The notes under the pieces: model-generated
What the model was told of the DNA's origin: nothing
The model's database searches: none
What the model saw: only the letters and a program-made list of their open reading frames with translations
NCBI RefSeq assembly: GCF_002554705.1
Contig: NZ_PDEP01000001.1
Location: 248,001 to 312,000 of the forward strand
From: Longimonas halophila
GTDB lineage: Bacteria; Bacteroidota; Rhodothermia; Rhodothermales; Salinibacteraceae
Direction: 5' to 3'
DNA length: 64,000 nucleotides
Shown: positions 18,481 through 27,285 of the stretch, in pieces
Position numbering within the stretch: the stretch's first letter is position 1
Layout of the letters: each line of letters starts with the position of its first letter
Position numbers and translations under genes: made by a program

Positions 18481-19047
18481 ATGCGGTCTACTCTGATAAT
18501 TTCGTTGCTACTGGTATTTTTGGGGTTCGGTTGGTTGACTCCAACACGTGCATATGCCCAGACACAGTCTGTGGGAGCATGGGATGTGGAAGGGAGTGTG
18601 GGATACTTCACTCCCGATTTGGAGGACAGTAATCACGGGTACCTGATATCGGTTGCGGCCGGGCGCCATCTCTCAACGGGGTTCATTGTAAGTGGTGAGC
18701 TTGGCATTGGGCACACATATGAACGATATCGGAATGACGACGAGTTTTTCCCGGGTAACCGTCAGTATACCACCCACTACCTATTCCGGCTGCGCTTTCG
18801 GTACCCGGTTGTCACAAAGGAACGTCAACAGATAGGGCTCAACGGCGGACTGATGTACCGGCGCTACTACGAGAACTTTCAGGGCCGCCCTATACAGGGC
18901 GAGTATGGCGGATTGCTTTTTGGCCTTCAGTACACGTACGACCTGCGTCCGCTTCGTGTCGGACTTCGCCTCGATACGCATCTTCGGTATAATGATGGAC
19001 TGGGGGGCTATATCGTGACGCCATTTGTTGCTCTGACAATGCCCTGA
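18481..19047 (+). CDS. putative outer-membrane beta-barrel protein, 188 aa
   Basis: The signal peptide is STLIISLLLVFLGFGWL, ending AYAQ. Repeated amphipathic strands follow (YLISVAAGRHLSTGFIVSGE, YLFRLRFRYPVV, LRVGLRLDTHLRY), and the C-terminus FVALTMP lacks a classic terminal Phe. It starts 46 bp after the preceding barrel gene and is probably co-transcribed with it. ATG 18481 is preferred to a TTG at 18460. AT-richer than the downstream recX gene. Function unknown; a small porin-like or assembly-associated surface protein is a guess. Confidence 0.6.
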   Translation: MRSTLIISLLLVFLGFGWLTPTRAYAQTQSVGAWDVEGSVGYFTPDLEDSNHGYLISVAAGRHLSTGFIVSGELGIGHTYERYRNDDEFFPGNRQYTTHYLFRLRFRYPVVTKERQQIGLNGGLMYRRYYENFQGRPIQGEYGGLLFGLQYTYDLRPLRVGLRLDTHLRYNDGLGGYIVTPFVALTMP

Positions 19048-19210
19048 CGTGACAATCCGTTAGGCAGTGCTCAGCTATCCTGGGACGCCGGGCGCCTCGC
19101 GGAAATGAACAGCTACACGCTCGATTCCTCTGCCAGGCGTCCGGAACGTTTCGCCTGCGGTGTGGCGTACAGCAGACATCCGCCTGCTGCCTTTGCTTAT
19201 CCCGTTTGCC

Positions 19211-19864
19211 ATGCCGCCTTCTGCCACGGTTACTGCACTGAAAGCACAGAAGAATAACCCCGATCGGGTGTCGCTCTTTCTGGATGGCGAGTTTGCCCTC
19301 GGTATCCATCAGGACCTGGTGGTGAAATACGACCTGCACACTGGACGCACGCTCACGCCCAAGGAGCAAGCGCAGTTGGAGGCCGATGAGCGCCTCATTG
19401 ACGCCAAGCAGTGCGCGCTGGAATACCTGGCGCACAAGCCGCGTACCGAGGGCGAGGTGCGGGATCGCCTTGCGCGCGACGATTACGAGTCCGAAATCAT
19501 TGAGCAGGTCATTACGCGGCTGCACGAGCTATCGTACCTTGACGACGAAGCGTACGCACACGACTTCGTAAAGGCCCGCTTCGCCAACAAGTCCTACGGT
19601 CCGCACCGCCTGCGCCGCGACCTGCGCGAGCGCGGAGTGGATGCGGGGCTTATTGAAGAGGCCCTGGCTGGACTCCACGAAACGGTCGACTTTCAAGAGG
19701 CGGCGCATGCCCTGGCCGAGAAGTACTGGCACCGCGTGGCCGACGAGTCGCATCCGCTGAAGCAGGCCAAGAAGCTGCAAGGCTATCTGGTGCGCCGTGG
19801 CTATGGGACGTCTATGGCACGGGCAGCGGTTGAAACGGTACAAGGCGAACACGCGACCCCATAG
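19211..19864 (+). CDS. recX: RecX family regulatory protein
   Basis: A 217-aa RecX-type protein, known to modulate RecA filaments. The helical repeat signature is present: ALEYLAHKPRTEGEVRDRL, then ITRLHELSYLDDEAYAHDFV and GPHRLRRDLRERGVD, typical of the three tandem three-helix units. The N-terminal beta part (ALKAQKNNPDRVSLFLDGEF) is also typical. ATG 19211 (MPPSATVTAL) was preferred over GTG 19160. The AI-2E permease follows 34 bp later and is likely in the same transcript, though no functional link is known. Confidence 0.9.
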   Translation: MPPSATVTALKAQKNNPDRVSLFLDGEFALGIHQDLVVKYDLHTGRTLTPKEQAQLEADERLIDAKQCALEYLAHKPRTEGEVRDRLARDDYESEIIEQVITRLHELSYLDDEAYAHDFVKARFANKSYGPHRLRRDLRERGVDAGLIEEALAGLHETVDFQEAAHALAEKYWHRVADESHPLKQAKKLQGYLVRRGYGTSMARAAVETVQGEHATP

Positions 19865-19898
19865 CGTGCGTCTCTCTTTTTCGACTTTCCAACCGCTC

Positions 19899-21065
19899 AT
19901 GGAGATCTCTTCGTTGCCTTCTCGGTCTTCTGCAGCATCCGAAGACGAGGCGCGCCCCACGGTCGCCCCGTCGCCGCCCGAGCCGCCGCCCGGGCTGTCG
20001 AGTAGTGAGCGGGCGCTACGCTGGGGGCTGGGCGCGCTCAGCGTGGCGCTGGCCGTGGCTACGGTGTGGTACTTTGCAGGGCTGTTTGTGTATCTGGCCG
20101 TAGGTGGCCTGCTGGCCTACTTCCTGCATCCCATGGTCGATCGCATTCAGGGCATGGGAGTGCGGCGGGTGCCCAGCATCCTGCTGGTGTTTGTGCTTGT
20201 TCTGGGGCTGTTTGCCATCCTACTCACGTTCATTGTGCCCTTTCTTGCACAGCAGGTTCAAGACCTCTCCCAACTGGTGTCGGTGGAAGCGGCGACCGAG
20301 GCTGCGCGCTACGTAGAAGCCTGGGCTGGGCAGTTTGCGCCCGTAGAGCCGGGGCAGATCGAAGCTACGGTGCGCGATGCGCTTCAGGCGCTGGCACAGG
20401 GCGATCTGGTGGAGGGCGACCGCGTGGCGCAGACCATCAGCTCGCTGGTGTCGGTGTTTACAAACATCGTCTATGCAGTCATCATCATTCCGTTTATCAC
20501 ATTCTTTCTGCTGAAAGATGGGGTGGAGCTCAAGCGCAGTCTGCTGAAATGGGTGCCGAATCGCTACTTCGAAATTACGCTTGCGGTTCTTGCCAAAGCC
20601 GAGGTAAGCCTTGGGCGATACGGACGTGCGCTGCTGGTGCAGTCGACGAGCGTGGCGCTGGTTGCGTGGTTTGCGTTGTGGATGGTGGGGCTCGACAACG
20701 CGCTCGCCATCGGCATTTTCGTGGGCATCGCCAACACCATTCCGTACTTTGGGCCGTTCTTCGGATTTCTGGTGGGCACTGTTGTGGGCATTGCGCAGAC
20801 GGGCGACCTGAGCCTGGTGCTGGGTGTGGCGGCCGCTATGGCACTCACACAGCTCTCCGACAACGTGCTGTTTCAGCCGTATATCTTCTCGCGCGCAGCA
20901 AACGCACACCCCCTCGTCATCTTATTTGTCGTGCTCATAGGCGCGCAGTTGGCCGGGCTCATTGGGATGCTCGTGGCCATCCCCCTTACCACCATCGTGC
21001 GCGTGATCGGGGCCCAGATTCTGTGGAGCGTTCGAAACTACCACATATTTCGTACCGCACCCTAA
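19899..21065 (+). CDS. AI-2E family transporter (YdiK/TqsA-type permease)
   Basis: A 388-aa inner-membrane protein. A proline/serine-rich cytosolic N-terminus is followed by paired hydrophobic helices (residues 38-110), a soluble middle part (120-205) and five or so C-terminal helices with the family signature ANTIPYFGPFFGFLVG and PYIFSRAANAHPLVILF. Family members export small molecules or sodium; the autoinducer-2 name comes from one member and should not be taken as the substrate. ATG 19899 begins after the recX stop; the longer frame from 19797 overlaps recX. Confidence 0.88.
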   Translation: MEISSLPSRSSAASEDEARPTVAPSPPEPPPGLSSSERALRWGLGALSVALAVATVWYFAGLFVYLAVGGLLAYFLHPMVDRIQGMGVRRVPSILLVFVLVLGLFAILLTFIVPFLAQQVQDLSQLVSVEAATEAARYVEAWAGQFAPVEPGQIEATVRDALQALAQGDLVEGDRVAQTISSLVSVFTNIVYAVIIIPFITFFLLKDGVELKRSLLKWVPNRYFEITLAVLAKAEVSLGRYGRALLVQSTSVALVAWFALWMVGLDNALAIGIFVGIANTIPYFGPFFGFLVGTVVGIAQTGDLSLVLGVAAAMALTQLSDNVLFQPYIFSRAANAHPLVILFVVLIGAQLAGLIGMLVAIPLTTIVRVIGAQILWSVRNYHIFRTAP

Positions 21066-21141
21066 TCTGAGACTGGATCGTGCGGCATGAGACGGCTACC
21101 TTATATAGTCCGACTGAAGCCGAATCGGTTGGCGTCTTCCT

Positions 21142-21203
21142 TTCGCATCCCCTGAAAAACACAAGTGCCTAAAGTGTGCACGAAATAGTCGGGGGGATGC
21201 GAA
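21142..21203 (+). promoter_or_regulatory. structured leader upstream of the nucleoside phosphorylase gene
   Basis: An 11-bp perfect inverted repeat, TTCGCATCCCC (21142-21152) and GGGGATGCGAA (21193-21203), encloses 40 nt that contain CACAAG...GTGTGCAC. A small ACCGC/GCGGT hairpin follows at 21206-21219, 40 bp before the start codon. This could be an attenuator or binding site. I see no match to the purine riboswitch core. Confidence 0.4.
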
Positions 21204-21258
21204 GGCACCGCCTATGCGGTTGGCACTCTCGTAGTCCTACTCACATGCTCCTTTGCCG

Positions 21259-22122
21259 ATGTCTGCTCTTGCCGCCGAACCTGCCCCTGCCCTTGCCGAT
21301 GCTGTGGATGCCGTGCGTCAACGCACCGACCACACGCCCGAACTGGTCCTGATTTTGGGGTCGGGGCTGGGGGACCTGGCCGATGAGGCCGATGCGCCCA
21401 CCGTGGTGCCGGCCGATAGCATCCCCAACTACCCGCAGTCCACCGTCGACGGTCACCACGGGCAGCTGGTCTTTGGCACGCTCGAAGGCACCTCGGTCGT
21501 CTTCGTGCAGGGGCGCGTGCATGCGTACGAGGGCTACCCCACACCACGGCTCACCTTCCCGTTGGAGCTGTGCCACGCACTCGGGGCTACCCGGCTGCTC
21601 GTAACCAACTCGGCAGGCGGCATCAACCGCACATTTCAGCCGGGGCAGCTCATGTTTATCACCGACCACCTGAACATGGCCTTTGCCGATCCGGGGCAGG
21701 GGCAGATGGCGTCCCCACGCGACACCGCTGCGCGTCGCGATGTGCATGCATCTACCGCTTCGCCGCTGCACACCGGCTACTACGACCTGGAATGGACCGG
21801 CCAGGCGCAGCAGGTGGGGGCTGAGCAGGGCGTGCTTACCGTGCGCGGCACCTACGCCTGGACGCGTGGCCCCTCGTACGAAACGCGCGCCGAGGTTCGC
21901 ATGCTGAGCACGCTGGGGGCCGATGCGGTGGGCATGAGCACGGTGCCCGAAGTGCTGCAGGCCCACGCGCTGGGCATGGACGTGCTGGGCATCTCCACCA
22001 TCACCAACTTTGCGGCCGGGCTGGGCCACGAGGTCCTCGAACACGAAGACGTGCTCAAGGTGGGCCAACAGGTGCGCGGCGACCTGCGTACGCTGGTGCG
22101 CGCCATCGTAGAAAAGACGTGA
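21259..22122 (+). CDS. purine-nucleoside phosphorylase
   Basis: A 287-aa trimeric-type purine-nucleoside phosphorylase, which splits (deoxy)inosine/guanosine with phosphate for purine salvage. GSGLGDLAD is the phosphate-binding loop, GHHGQLVFG carries the conserved His, GRVHAYEGY and VTNSAGGIN are family signatures, and TYAWTRGPSYETRAEVRML contains the base-site Glu. ATG 21259 is preferred over TTG 21253. It heads a run of four genes (with hisD, hisC and the BFN gene) with gaps of 30-85 bp that ends at the terminator 25349. The co-location of salvage and histidine genes may reflect shared phosphoribosyl metabolism (inference). Confidence 0.93.
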   Translation: MSALAAEPAPALADAVDAVRQRTDHTPELVLILGSGLGDLADEADAPTVVPADSIPNYPQSTVDGHHGQLVFGTLEGTSVVFVQGRVHAYEGYPTPRLTFPLELCHALGATRLLVTNSAGGINRTFQPGQLMFITDHLNMAFADPGQGQMASPRDTAARRDVHASTASPLHTGYYDLEWTGQAQQVGAEQGVLTVRGTYAWTRGPSYETRAEVRMLSTLGADAVGMSTVPEVLQAHALGMDVLGISTITNFAAGLGHEVLEHEDVLKVGQQVRGDLRTLVRAIVEKT

Positions 22123-22206
22123 GAATGACGTTCTCCGAACCGCCCCGCTGAACCTTTCGGCGGGCGCACGGAATAGAGCATGTGTTGCCGTCGCTCCATA
22201 GCCCCA

Positions 22207-23517
22207 ATGCCTTCGCCTATGATTCCTGTCATTGACTACGCCGACCGTGCTGACCGCCTGCAAGCGGTGCTCAGCCGCAGCGCCTCGTTCAGCGATGAGG
22301 TGGACACCGCCGTGCGCGACATTCTACACGCGGTGCGCACCGAGGGGGATGCGGCGCTCCATCGCTTCACCGAGCAGTTCGACGGTGTAGCGCTGGAGGC
22401 GTTGCAGGTCCCCGAATCCGCCCTGCACGCGGCGCTGGACGAGATCGACGACGACCTGCGGCGCATTATGGATGAGGCCGCGGCGAACATTCGTCGGTTC
22501 CACGAGCGGCAAGGCCCCAACTCCTGGTTCGAAGACGACGGCGACGGCGTGATGCTCGGCCAGCGCGTGCAGCCGCTGGAGCGCGTCGGGCTCTACGTGC
22601 CCGGCGGCACGGCGGCGTATCCGTCCAGCGTGCTCATGAACGCGATTTCGGCACAGGTGGCGGGCGTACCGCATATTGCGATGGTGTCGCCCCCGCAAGA
22701 CGATGGGCTGCCGCATCCGCACATCATGGCCGCCGCTGCGCTGCTGGGCCTCGACCGCGTGTATGCCCTGGGCGGCGCGCAGGCTGTAGGCGCGCTGGCC
22801 TTTGGCACGGACACCGTGCAGTCCGTCGATAAGATTGTAGGACCCGGAAACGCCTACGTGGCCGCTGCCAAGAAGCAGGTGTTTGGGCGTGTCGATATCG
22901 ACTCAGTGGCAGGGCCCAGCGAAATTGGCGTGCTGGCCGATGATACCGCCGATCCGGCCTTCGTAGCTGCGGATCTGCTCTCCCAGGCCGAGCACGACCC
23001 TCGTGCCTCCGCCCTGCTCGTCACGCCCCATCGTCCACTGGCCGAAGCCGTGCGCGACGAAATCGCCGACCGCGTGCCCGACCTGCCGCGCGCCGATATC
23101 ATCGAGGCTTCGTTGCGCGACTACAGCGCCTGCATCGTCACCGATACGATGGCGCAGGCTGTTGATATGATGAACGAACTTGCGGTCGAGCACCTCGAAA
23201 TCATTACCGACGAGCCGTGGACGGTGTGCTCCGACATCAAGCACGCCGGCGCTATCTTTCTCGGGCCGTACTCGTCCGAGCCGGTGGGCGACTACTTTGC
23301 GGGGCCGAACCACGTGCTGCCTACCGGCGGCACGGCGCGCTACGCTTCGGCGCTGCGCGTATCCGACTTCGTGCGTACGCAGTCCATCATCCAGTACTCG
23401 GCGCGCCGCCTTGCGAAAACCGGTCCCGACATCGTACAGTTTGCCGAAGCCGAGTCGCTCCAGGCGCATGCCGACGCCATCCGTGAGCGCCTGAAGCAGC
23501 TCAACGCCTCCGCCTAA
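22207..23517 (+). CDS. hisD: histidinol dehydrogenase
   Basis: A 436-aa zinc enzyme for the last two steps of histidine synthesis (histidinol to histidine with two NAD). The signatures are present: QRVQPLERVGLYVPGGTA, KIVGPGNAYVAAAKKQVFG, DSVAGPSEIGVLAD, and the late SQAEHDPRA and GPNHVLPTGGTARY segments with the zinc and catalytic histidines. The start is ambiguous between ATG 22207 and ATG 22219; both keep the full domain. hisC follows 30 bp later. Other his genes are not in the window, so the pathway is split in the genome. Confidence 0.95.
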   Translation: MPSPMIPVIDYADRADRLQAVLSRSASFSDEVDTAVRDILHAVRTEGDAALHRFTEQFDGVALEALQVPESALHAALDEIDDDLRRIMDEAAANIRRFHERQGPNSWFEDDGDGVMLGQRVQPLERVGLYVPGGTAAYPSSVLMNAISAQVAGVPHIAMVSPPQDDGLPHPHIMAAAALLGLDRVYALGGAQAVGALAFGTDTVQSVDKIVGPGNAYVAAAKKQVFGRVDIDSVAGPSEIGVLADDTADPAFVAADLLSQAEHDPRASALLVTPHRPLAEAVRDEIADRVPDLPRADIIEASLRDYSACIVTDTMAQAVDMMNELAVEHLEIITDEPWTVCSDIKHAGAIFLGPYSSEPVGDYFAGPNHVLPTGGTARYASALRVSDFVRTQSIIQYSARRLAKTGPDIVQFAEAESLQAHADAIRERLKQLNASA

Positions 23518-23547
23518 CGCCTTTGCATCCACGTTTCCCCGATTGCT

Positions 23548-24651
23548 ATGGATACTGCTTCCGCATCCCCCGCGACCCTCGACACCGTGATGGAGCGCAT
23601 TCGCCCCGGCGTGCGCAACGAATCGCCGTACCTGGTGGGCGCGCCGCCCCGTGCCGAGGTCAAGCTCAACCAGAACGAGAGTCCGTACGACCTGCCGCCC
23701 GCGCTGAAGGCCGAGCTCATCGAGACGCTCAACGACCTGGCGTTTAACCGCTACCCGGCGGAGCAGCCGTCCGATTTGGCGGAAGCGCTTGCCGTGCACA
23801 ACGACGTATCGCCCGAGCAAGTGCTGGTGGGCAACGGCTCGAATGAGCTAACGTACCTGTTTGGCCTCGCATTTATTGCGCCGGATACGCCGGTCGTGCT
23901 GCCCGCGCCCATGTTCTCCCTCTACGAGAAGGTGGCTCGCCTGCACGATGCCGACCTCACCACCATCCCGCCGCGCGACGACCTGCACTTCGACATCGAC
24001 GCGCTCGTTGCAGCCGTAACGCGCACCAACGCGGCCATGACGGTGCTCACCACCCCGAACAACCCCACCGGACTCGCACTCCCGCCGTCCGATCTGGAGC
24101 GCGTGCTGCAGGCCACGCCCGGCATTGTGGTGATTGATGAAGCCTACGTCGAGTTCAACGAGCACCCGCCGGCTACCGAACTGCTCGATGCGTATCCGAA
24201 CCTCATCATCCTGCGCACGCTCTCGAAAGCCTTCGGGCTGGCCGGGTTGCGACTGGGCTACCTCATGGCGCACGAATCGGTCGTCACCGAACTTATGAAG
24301 GCGCGCTTGCCGTTTATGGTCGACCGCTTTTCGGAGGCCGTGGGGCGCACCGTACTGCAGCATCCCGACCTGCTCAACGAGCGGGTGCAGCAGCTCAAGG
24401 CGCACACGCGCCACCTGGTGGATGCGCTATCGGCGCGCTCCGACGTAACCACCGTACCCACGCAGGCGAACTTCGTGCTCTTTGCGCCGCAAACGAAGCA
24501 CGCCGATGCCGTGCAAGACGCCCTGGCCGAACGCGGCGTGCTCGTGCGTAACATGGGCGGCTACGACGCGTTGCAAGGCTACCTGCGCGTGTGTGCAGGC
24601 ACCGAAACCGAGAACAAGGCATTTTTGGATGCGTTGGATGCTGTGCTCTAA
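23548..24651 (+). CDS. hisC: histidinol-phosphate aminotransferase
   Basis: A 367-aa fold-type I PLP enzyme that transaminates imidazole-acetol phosphate in histidine synthesis. KLNQNESPYDLP at the N-terminus, GNGSNELTYLF, TPNNPTGLALP, the aspartate in VVIDEAYVEF and the PLP lysine in RTLSKAFGLAGLRLGY are all in place. Length is normal. It lies directly after hisD and before the BFN gene, likely in one transcript. Confidence 0.95.
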   Translation: MDTASASPATLDTVMERIRPGVRNESPYLVGAPPRAEVKLNQNESPYDLPPALKAELIETLNDLAFNRYPAEQPSDLAEALAVHNDVSPEQVLVGNGSNELTYLFGLAFIAPDTPVVLPAPMFSLYEKVARLHDADLTTIPPRDDLHFDIDALVAAVTRTNAAMTVLTTPNNPTGLALPPSDLERVLQATPGIVVIDEAYVEFNEHPPATELLDAYPNLIILRTLSKAFGLAGLRLGYLMAHESVVTELMKARLPFMVDRFSEAVGRTVLQHPDLLNERVQQLKAHTRHLVDALSARSDVTTVPTQANFVLFAPQTKHADAVQDALAERGVLVRNMGGYDALQGYLRVCAGTETENKAFLDALDAVL

Positions 24652-24718
24652 TCAGCCCAACGCCCCCGCATTTGCGCCCCCTGGCGCTCCCTTTTGTACT
24701 GATATTCCACGCTGTATA

Positions 24719-25321
24719 ATGAACTTCACTCGGGTACGAATTATTGGCCTGTCCACCAGTCCGTCCAGCGGCGGCGCCTACGCGCTGGTGCTGGGCGAGG
24801 AAGACGGCAACCGGCGCCTGCCTATCATCATCGGGGCGTTCGAGGCGCAGGCCATTGCACTGGAGCTCGAAAAGATCCAGCCGCCGCGTCCCATGACGCA
24901 CGACCTGCTGCGCGATGCCTTCGACTCCATGCAGGCCGACGTAACCGAAGTGGTCATCGACGAACTGCGCGAGGGCACCTTCTTCGCCAAGATTCGCTAC
25001 AGCCACGACGGGGGCAACGACCAGCTCGATGCCCGTCCCAGCGATGCCGTCGCGCTGGCCGTGCGCGTTGATGCACCGATCTTTGTAGCCCCTGGCGTGC
25101 TCGACGAAGCCGGTATCGTGGCCGACGAGGAGGGCGCCGAGGGTATGTCAAGCCTTGCGCCCGAAGAAGGCGGTGCCGAGGAAGAGATCTCCTCCGATGC
25201 AACGCCTCTCGAACGCATGGAGAAGCAGCTCGACAAGGCTATCGAAGAAGAAAACTACGAGCGCGCTGCCGAACTGCGCGATCAGATTGAACAGCTCAAA
25301 AGCGAACAGAGCCAGAACTAA
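24719..25321 (+). CDS. bifunctional nuclease (BFN/DUF151) domain protein with UVR motif
   Basis: A 200-aa protein with an N-terminal bifunctional-nuclease domain (residues 1-130: GGAYALVLGEEDGNRRLPI, IGAFEAQAIALELE, ARPSDAVALAVR), an acidic linker rich in Glu, and a C-terminal UVR motif (about 165-198: QLDKAIEEENYERAAELRDQ), the helical pair used by UvrB/UvrC and McsA for protein contact. This domain pair is common in Bacteroidota and relatives; its role is poorly known, and nuclease activity was reported for a plant homologue. The ATG at 24719 is chosen because the domain begins there. A strong terminator follows. Confidence 0.9.
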   Translation: MNFTRVRIIGLSTSPSSGGAYALVLGEEDGNRRLPIIIGAFEAQAIALELEKIQPPRPMTHDLLRDAFDSMQADVTEVVIDELREGTFFAKIRYSHDGGNDQLDARPSDAVALAVRVDAPIFVAPGVLDEAGIVADEEGAEGMSSLAPEEGGAEEEISSDATPLERMEKQLDKAIEEENYERAAELRDQIEQLKSEQSQN

Positions 25322-25348
25322 TCGCTCGTCGTGGCCCGCTGCATTCCA

Positions 25349-25386
25349 AGAAGCTTCGTGGAACGCCCCACGGAGCTTCTTTTTTT
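25349..25386 (+). terminator. intrinsic terminator closing the PNP-hisD-hisC-BFN run
   Basis: AGAAGCTTCGTGG and CCACGGAGCTTCT pair with one wobble, followed by seven or more T residues. It lies 28 bp after the BFN stop. Confidence 0.9.
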
Positions 25387-25609
25387 GTGCAGCAGTGCAC
25401 GAGCCCAGCCCCAAAATATCAGTTTAGGGAAAACCTACAGTCTTTCGTCACACAACGTGTGTTCCGACACAGAAACGAGGTGCTGAATCCGCCAATGGGC
25501 CGCCGCAGGAGCAGCCGCGTGCCTGCACCTACATGCCTACCGGGCGCACCTGTCGCTGCCCGCACATTGCCCCGCCGCCTGCCTTTCGCATCGACCCCGA
25601 CCGACCGCC

Positions 25610-27256
25610 ATGCCCAACACGCTCGACACCCCCGCCCGATGTTTGCCCTGGGCCGATCTCGACGCCATCCCTGCCCTTGCTGCCGACTACGCCGATGGCA
25701 CCGGCACCGCCGCCTCGTACTTCGCCTACGATCGCCACGACATAGGCGACCAGCAGGCCGCTGCAGACGTGGCAGCCACCCGCCCGCAAGACCGCACCGT
25801 GTTGGCCGATGTCCTCGCTGAGCAGAACGCGGCCTGGGGCAACGACAGCGGCGGGGTGCAGGCTAACATCGACGCGCTGCGCGACCCGGACACGATCGCG
25901 GTCGTTACTGGGCAGCAGGTCGGGCTCTTTGGCGGACCGCTCTACACGCTCTACAAAACCAGCACGGCCCTCGCGTGGGCCAAACACCTGGCCGACACCA
26001 CAGGGCGCACCGTTGTGCCCGTCTTCTGGATTGAGGGCGAAGACCACGACTTTGAGGAGATCGCCCACACGCACGTGCTGTCCCGCAACGACGTGGTGAC
26101 GCTTGACTACGCTCCCGACCCGGCTCCTGCCGGACCCGTAGGTCCCCACACACTGGGTGACGCCATCCGTGCACCGCTCAACGCGCTCGACGAAGCGCTG
26201 CCACCGTCCGACTTCAAACCGAGCGTCTACGGCGCCATCGCCGATGCCTACACCTCCGAGCGTACCTTGGAGGACGCCTTTGCCCGACTCATTGCCACCT
26301 GGTTTGCCGATACCGGGCTCGTGCTGCTGAATCCCGACGACCGCCGCCTCAAACAACTGGTGCGTCCGCTCATTGCGCACGACATGGACCACAGCGCAGC
26401 CGCCGTTGAGGCCGTGCACACGGCGGGGCAGGCGCTGCAGGCCGATGGCTACCACATGCAGGTGCAGGCGCGCCCGACCAACTTCTTCTGGATGGAGGAC
26501 GACGGCCGCTACGCCATCGACGCAAACGACGATGGCACCTTCACCCTGCGCCACGACGGACGCACCTGGAGCCGTGACGAACTGCAGCGCCGCATCGACG
26601 AGCAGCCCGAGCGGTTTAGCCCCAACGTGGTCACGCGTCCGCTCGTGCAAGATCATCTGCTGCCCACGGCGGCATACGTGGCGGGGCCGGGCGAGATTTC
26701 GTACTTTGCGCAGTATCGAGGCGTGTACGAGTGGATAGACACCACCATGCCGCTCATTGTGCCGCGTGCTAGCATGACACTCGTGGAGAGCAAGGTGCAG
26801 AAGGTGCTCGACAAGTACGAGCTGTCCGTGCGCGACGTCGAACACCAGACCGCCGAGCAGCTTTTCCAATCGGTCGTAGTGGATGCGATGGAGGTGGATA
26901 TCGACCAGACGTTTGGGCAGACCGCTTCCCGTATCCATAAGGCGCTGAACGACTTAAAGCCTACGGCCGAGGCGGTGGATGCTACGCTCGGGCGCTCGGT
27001 AGAAGCGACGCGTGCAGCCGTGGTGAACGAGATGAACGACCTGAAGCAACGCGTGGTGCGGGCCGAAAAGCGTCAGCAAGACGAGGTGCGCGCGCAGATT
27101 GAGAAGGTCTGCGTCAACCTCATGCCCACGCAGAATCTGCAAGAACGAACCCTGAACCCGACGTACTTCTTCAACAAGTACAGCATGGACCTGCTGGATA
27201 CGATCCGCGCTCACATCGACGTGGATGACGCCTCGCATCGCCTGATTCAGTTGTAA
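25610..27256 (+). CDS. bshC: putative cysteine ligase BshC (bacillithiol biosynthesis)
   Basis: A 548-aa protein of the BshC family, which adds cysteine to glucosaminyl-malate in bacillithiol synthesis. Family signatures are clear: VVTGQQVGLFGGPLYTLYK, PVFWIEGEDHDFEEI, LIAHDMDHSAAAVEAV, and the C-terminal coiled-coil and RTLNPTYFFNKYS. Length is normal. An HD-domain gene follows 29 bp downstream. bshA and bshB are not in the window. Its presence suggests bacillithiol as the main low-molecular thiol, which would support the OsmC and MsrB systems encoded nearby. Confidence 0.92.
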   Translation: MPNTLDTPARCLPWADLDAIPALAADYADGTGTAASYFAYDRHDIGDQQAAADVAATRPQDRTVLADVLAEQNAAWGNDSGGVQANIDALRDPDTIAVVTGQQVGLFGGPLYTLYKTSTALAWAKHLADTTGRTVVPVFWIEGEDHDFEEIAHTHVLSRNDVVTLDYAPDPAPAGPVGPHTLGDAIRAPLNALDEALPPSDFKPSVYGAIADAYTSERTLEDAFARLIATWFADTGLVLLNPDDRRLKQLVRPLIAHDMDHSAAAVEAVHTAGQALQADGYHMQVQARPTNFFWMEDDGRYAIDANDDGTFTLRHDGRTWSRDELQRRIDEQPERFSPNVVTRPLVQDHLLPTAAYVAGPGEISYFAQYRGVYEWIDTTMPLIVPRASMTLVESKVQKVLDKYELSVRDVEHQTAEQLFQSVVVDAMEVDIDQTFGQTASRIHKALNDLKPTAEAVDATLGRSVEATRAAVVNEMNDLKQRVVRAEKRQQDEVRAQIEKVCVNLMPTQNLQERTLNPTYFFNKYSMDLLDTIRAHIDVDDASHRLIQL

Positions 27257-27285
27257 CGTCTCATTGCATCGCATCCGCTACAACT

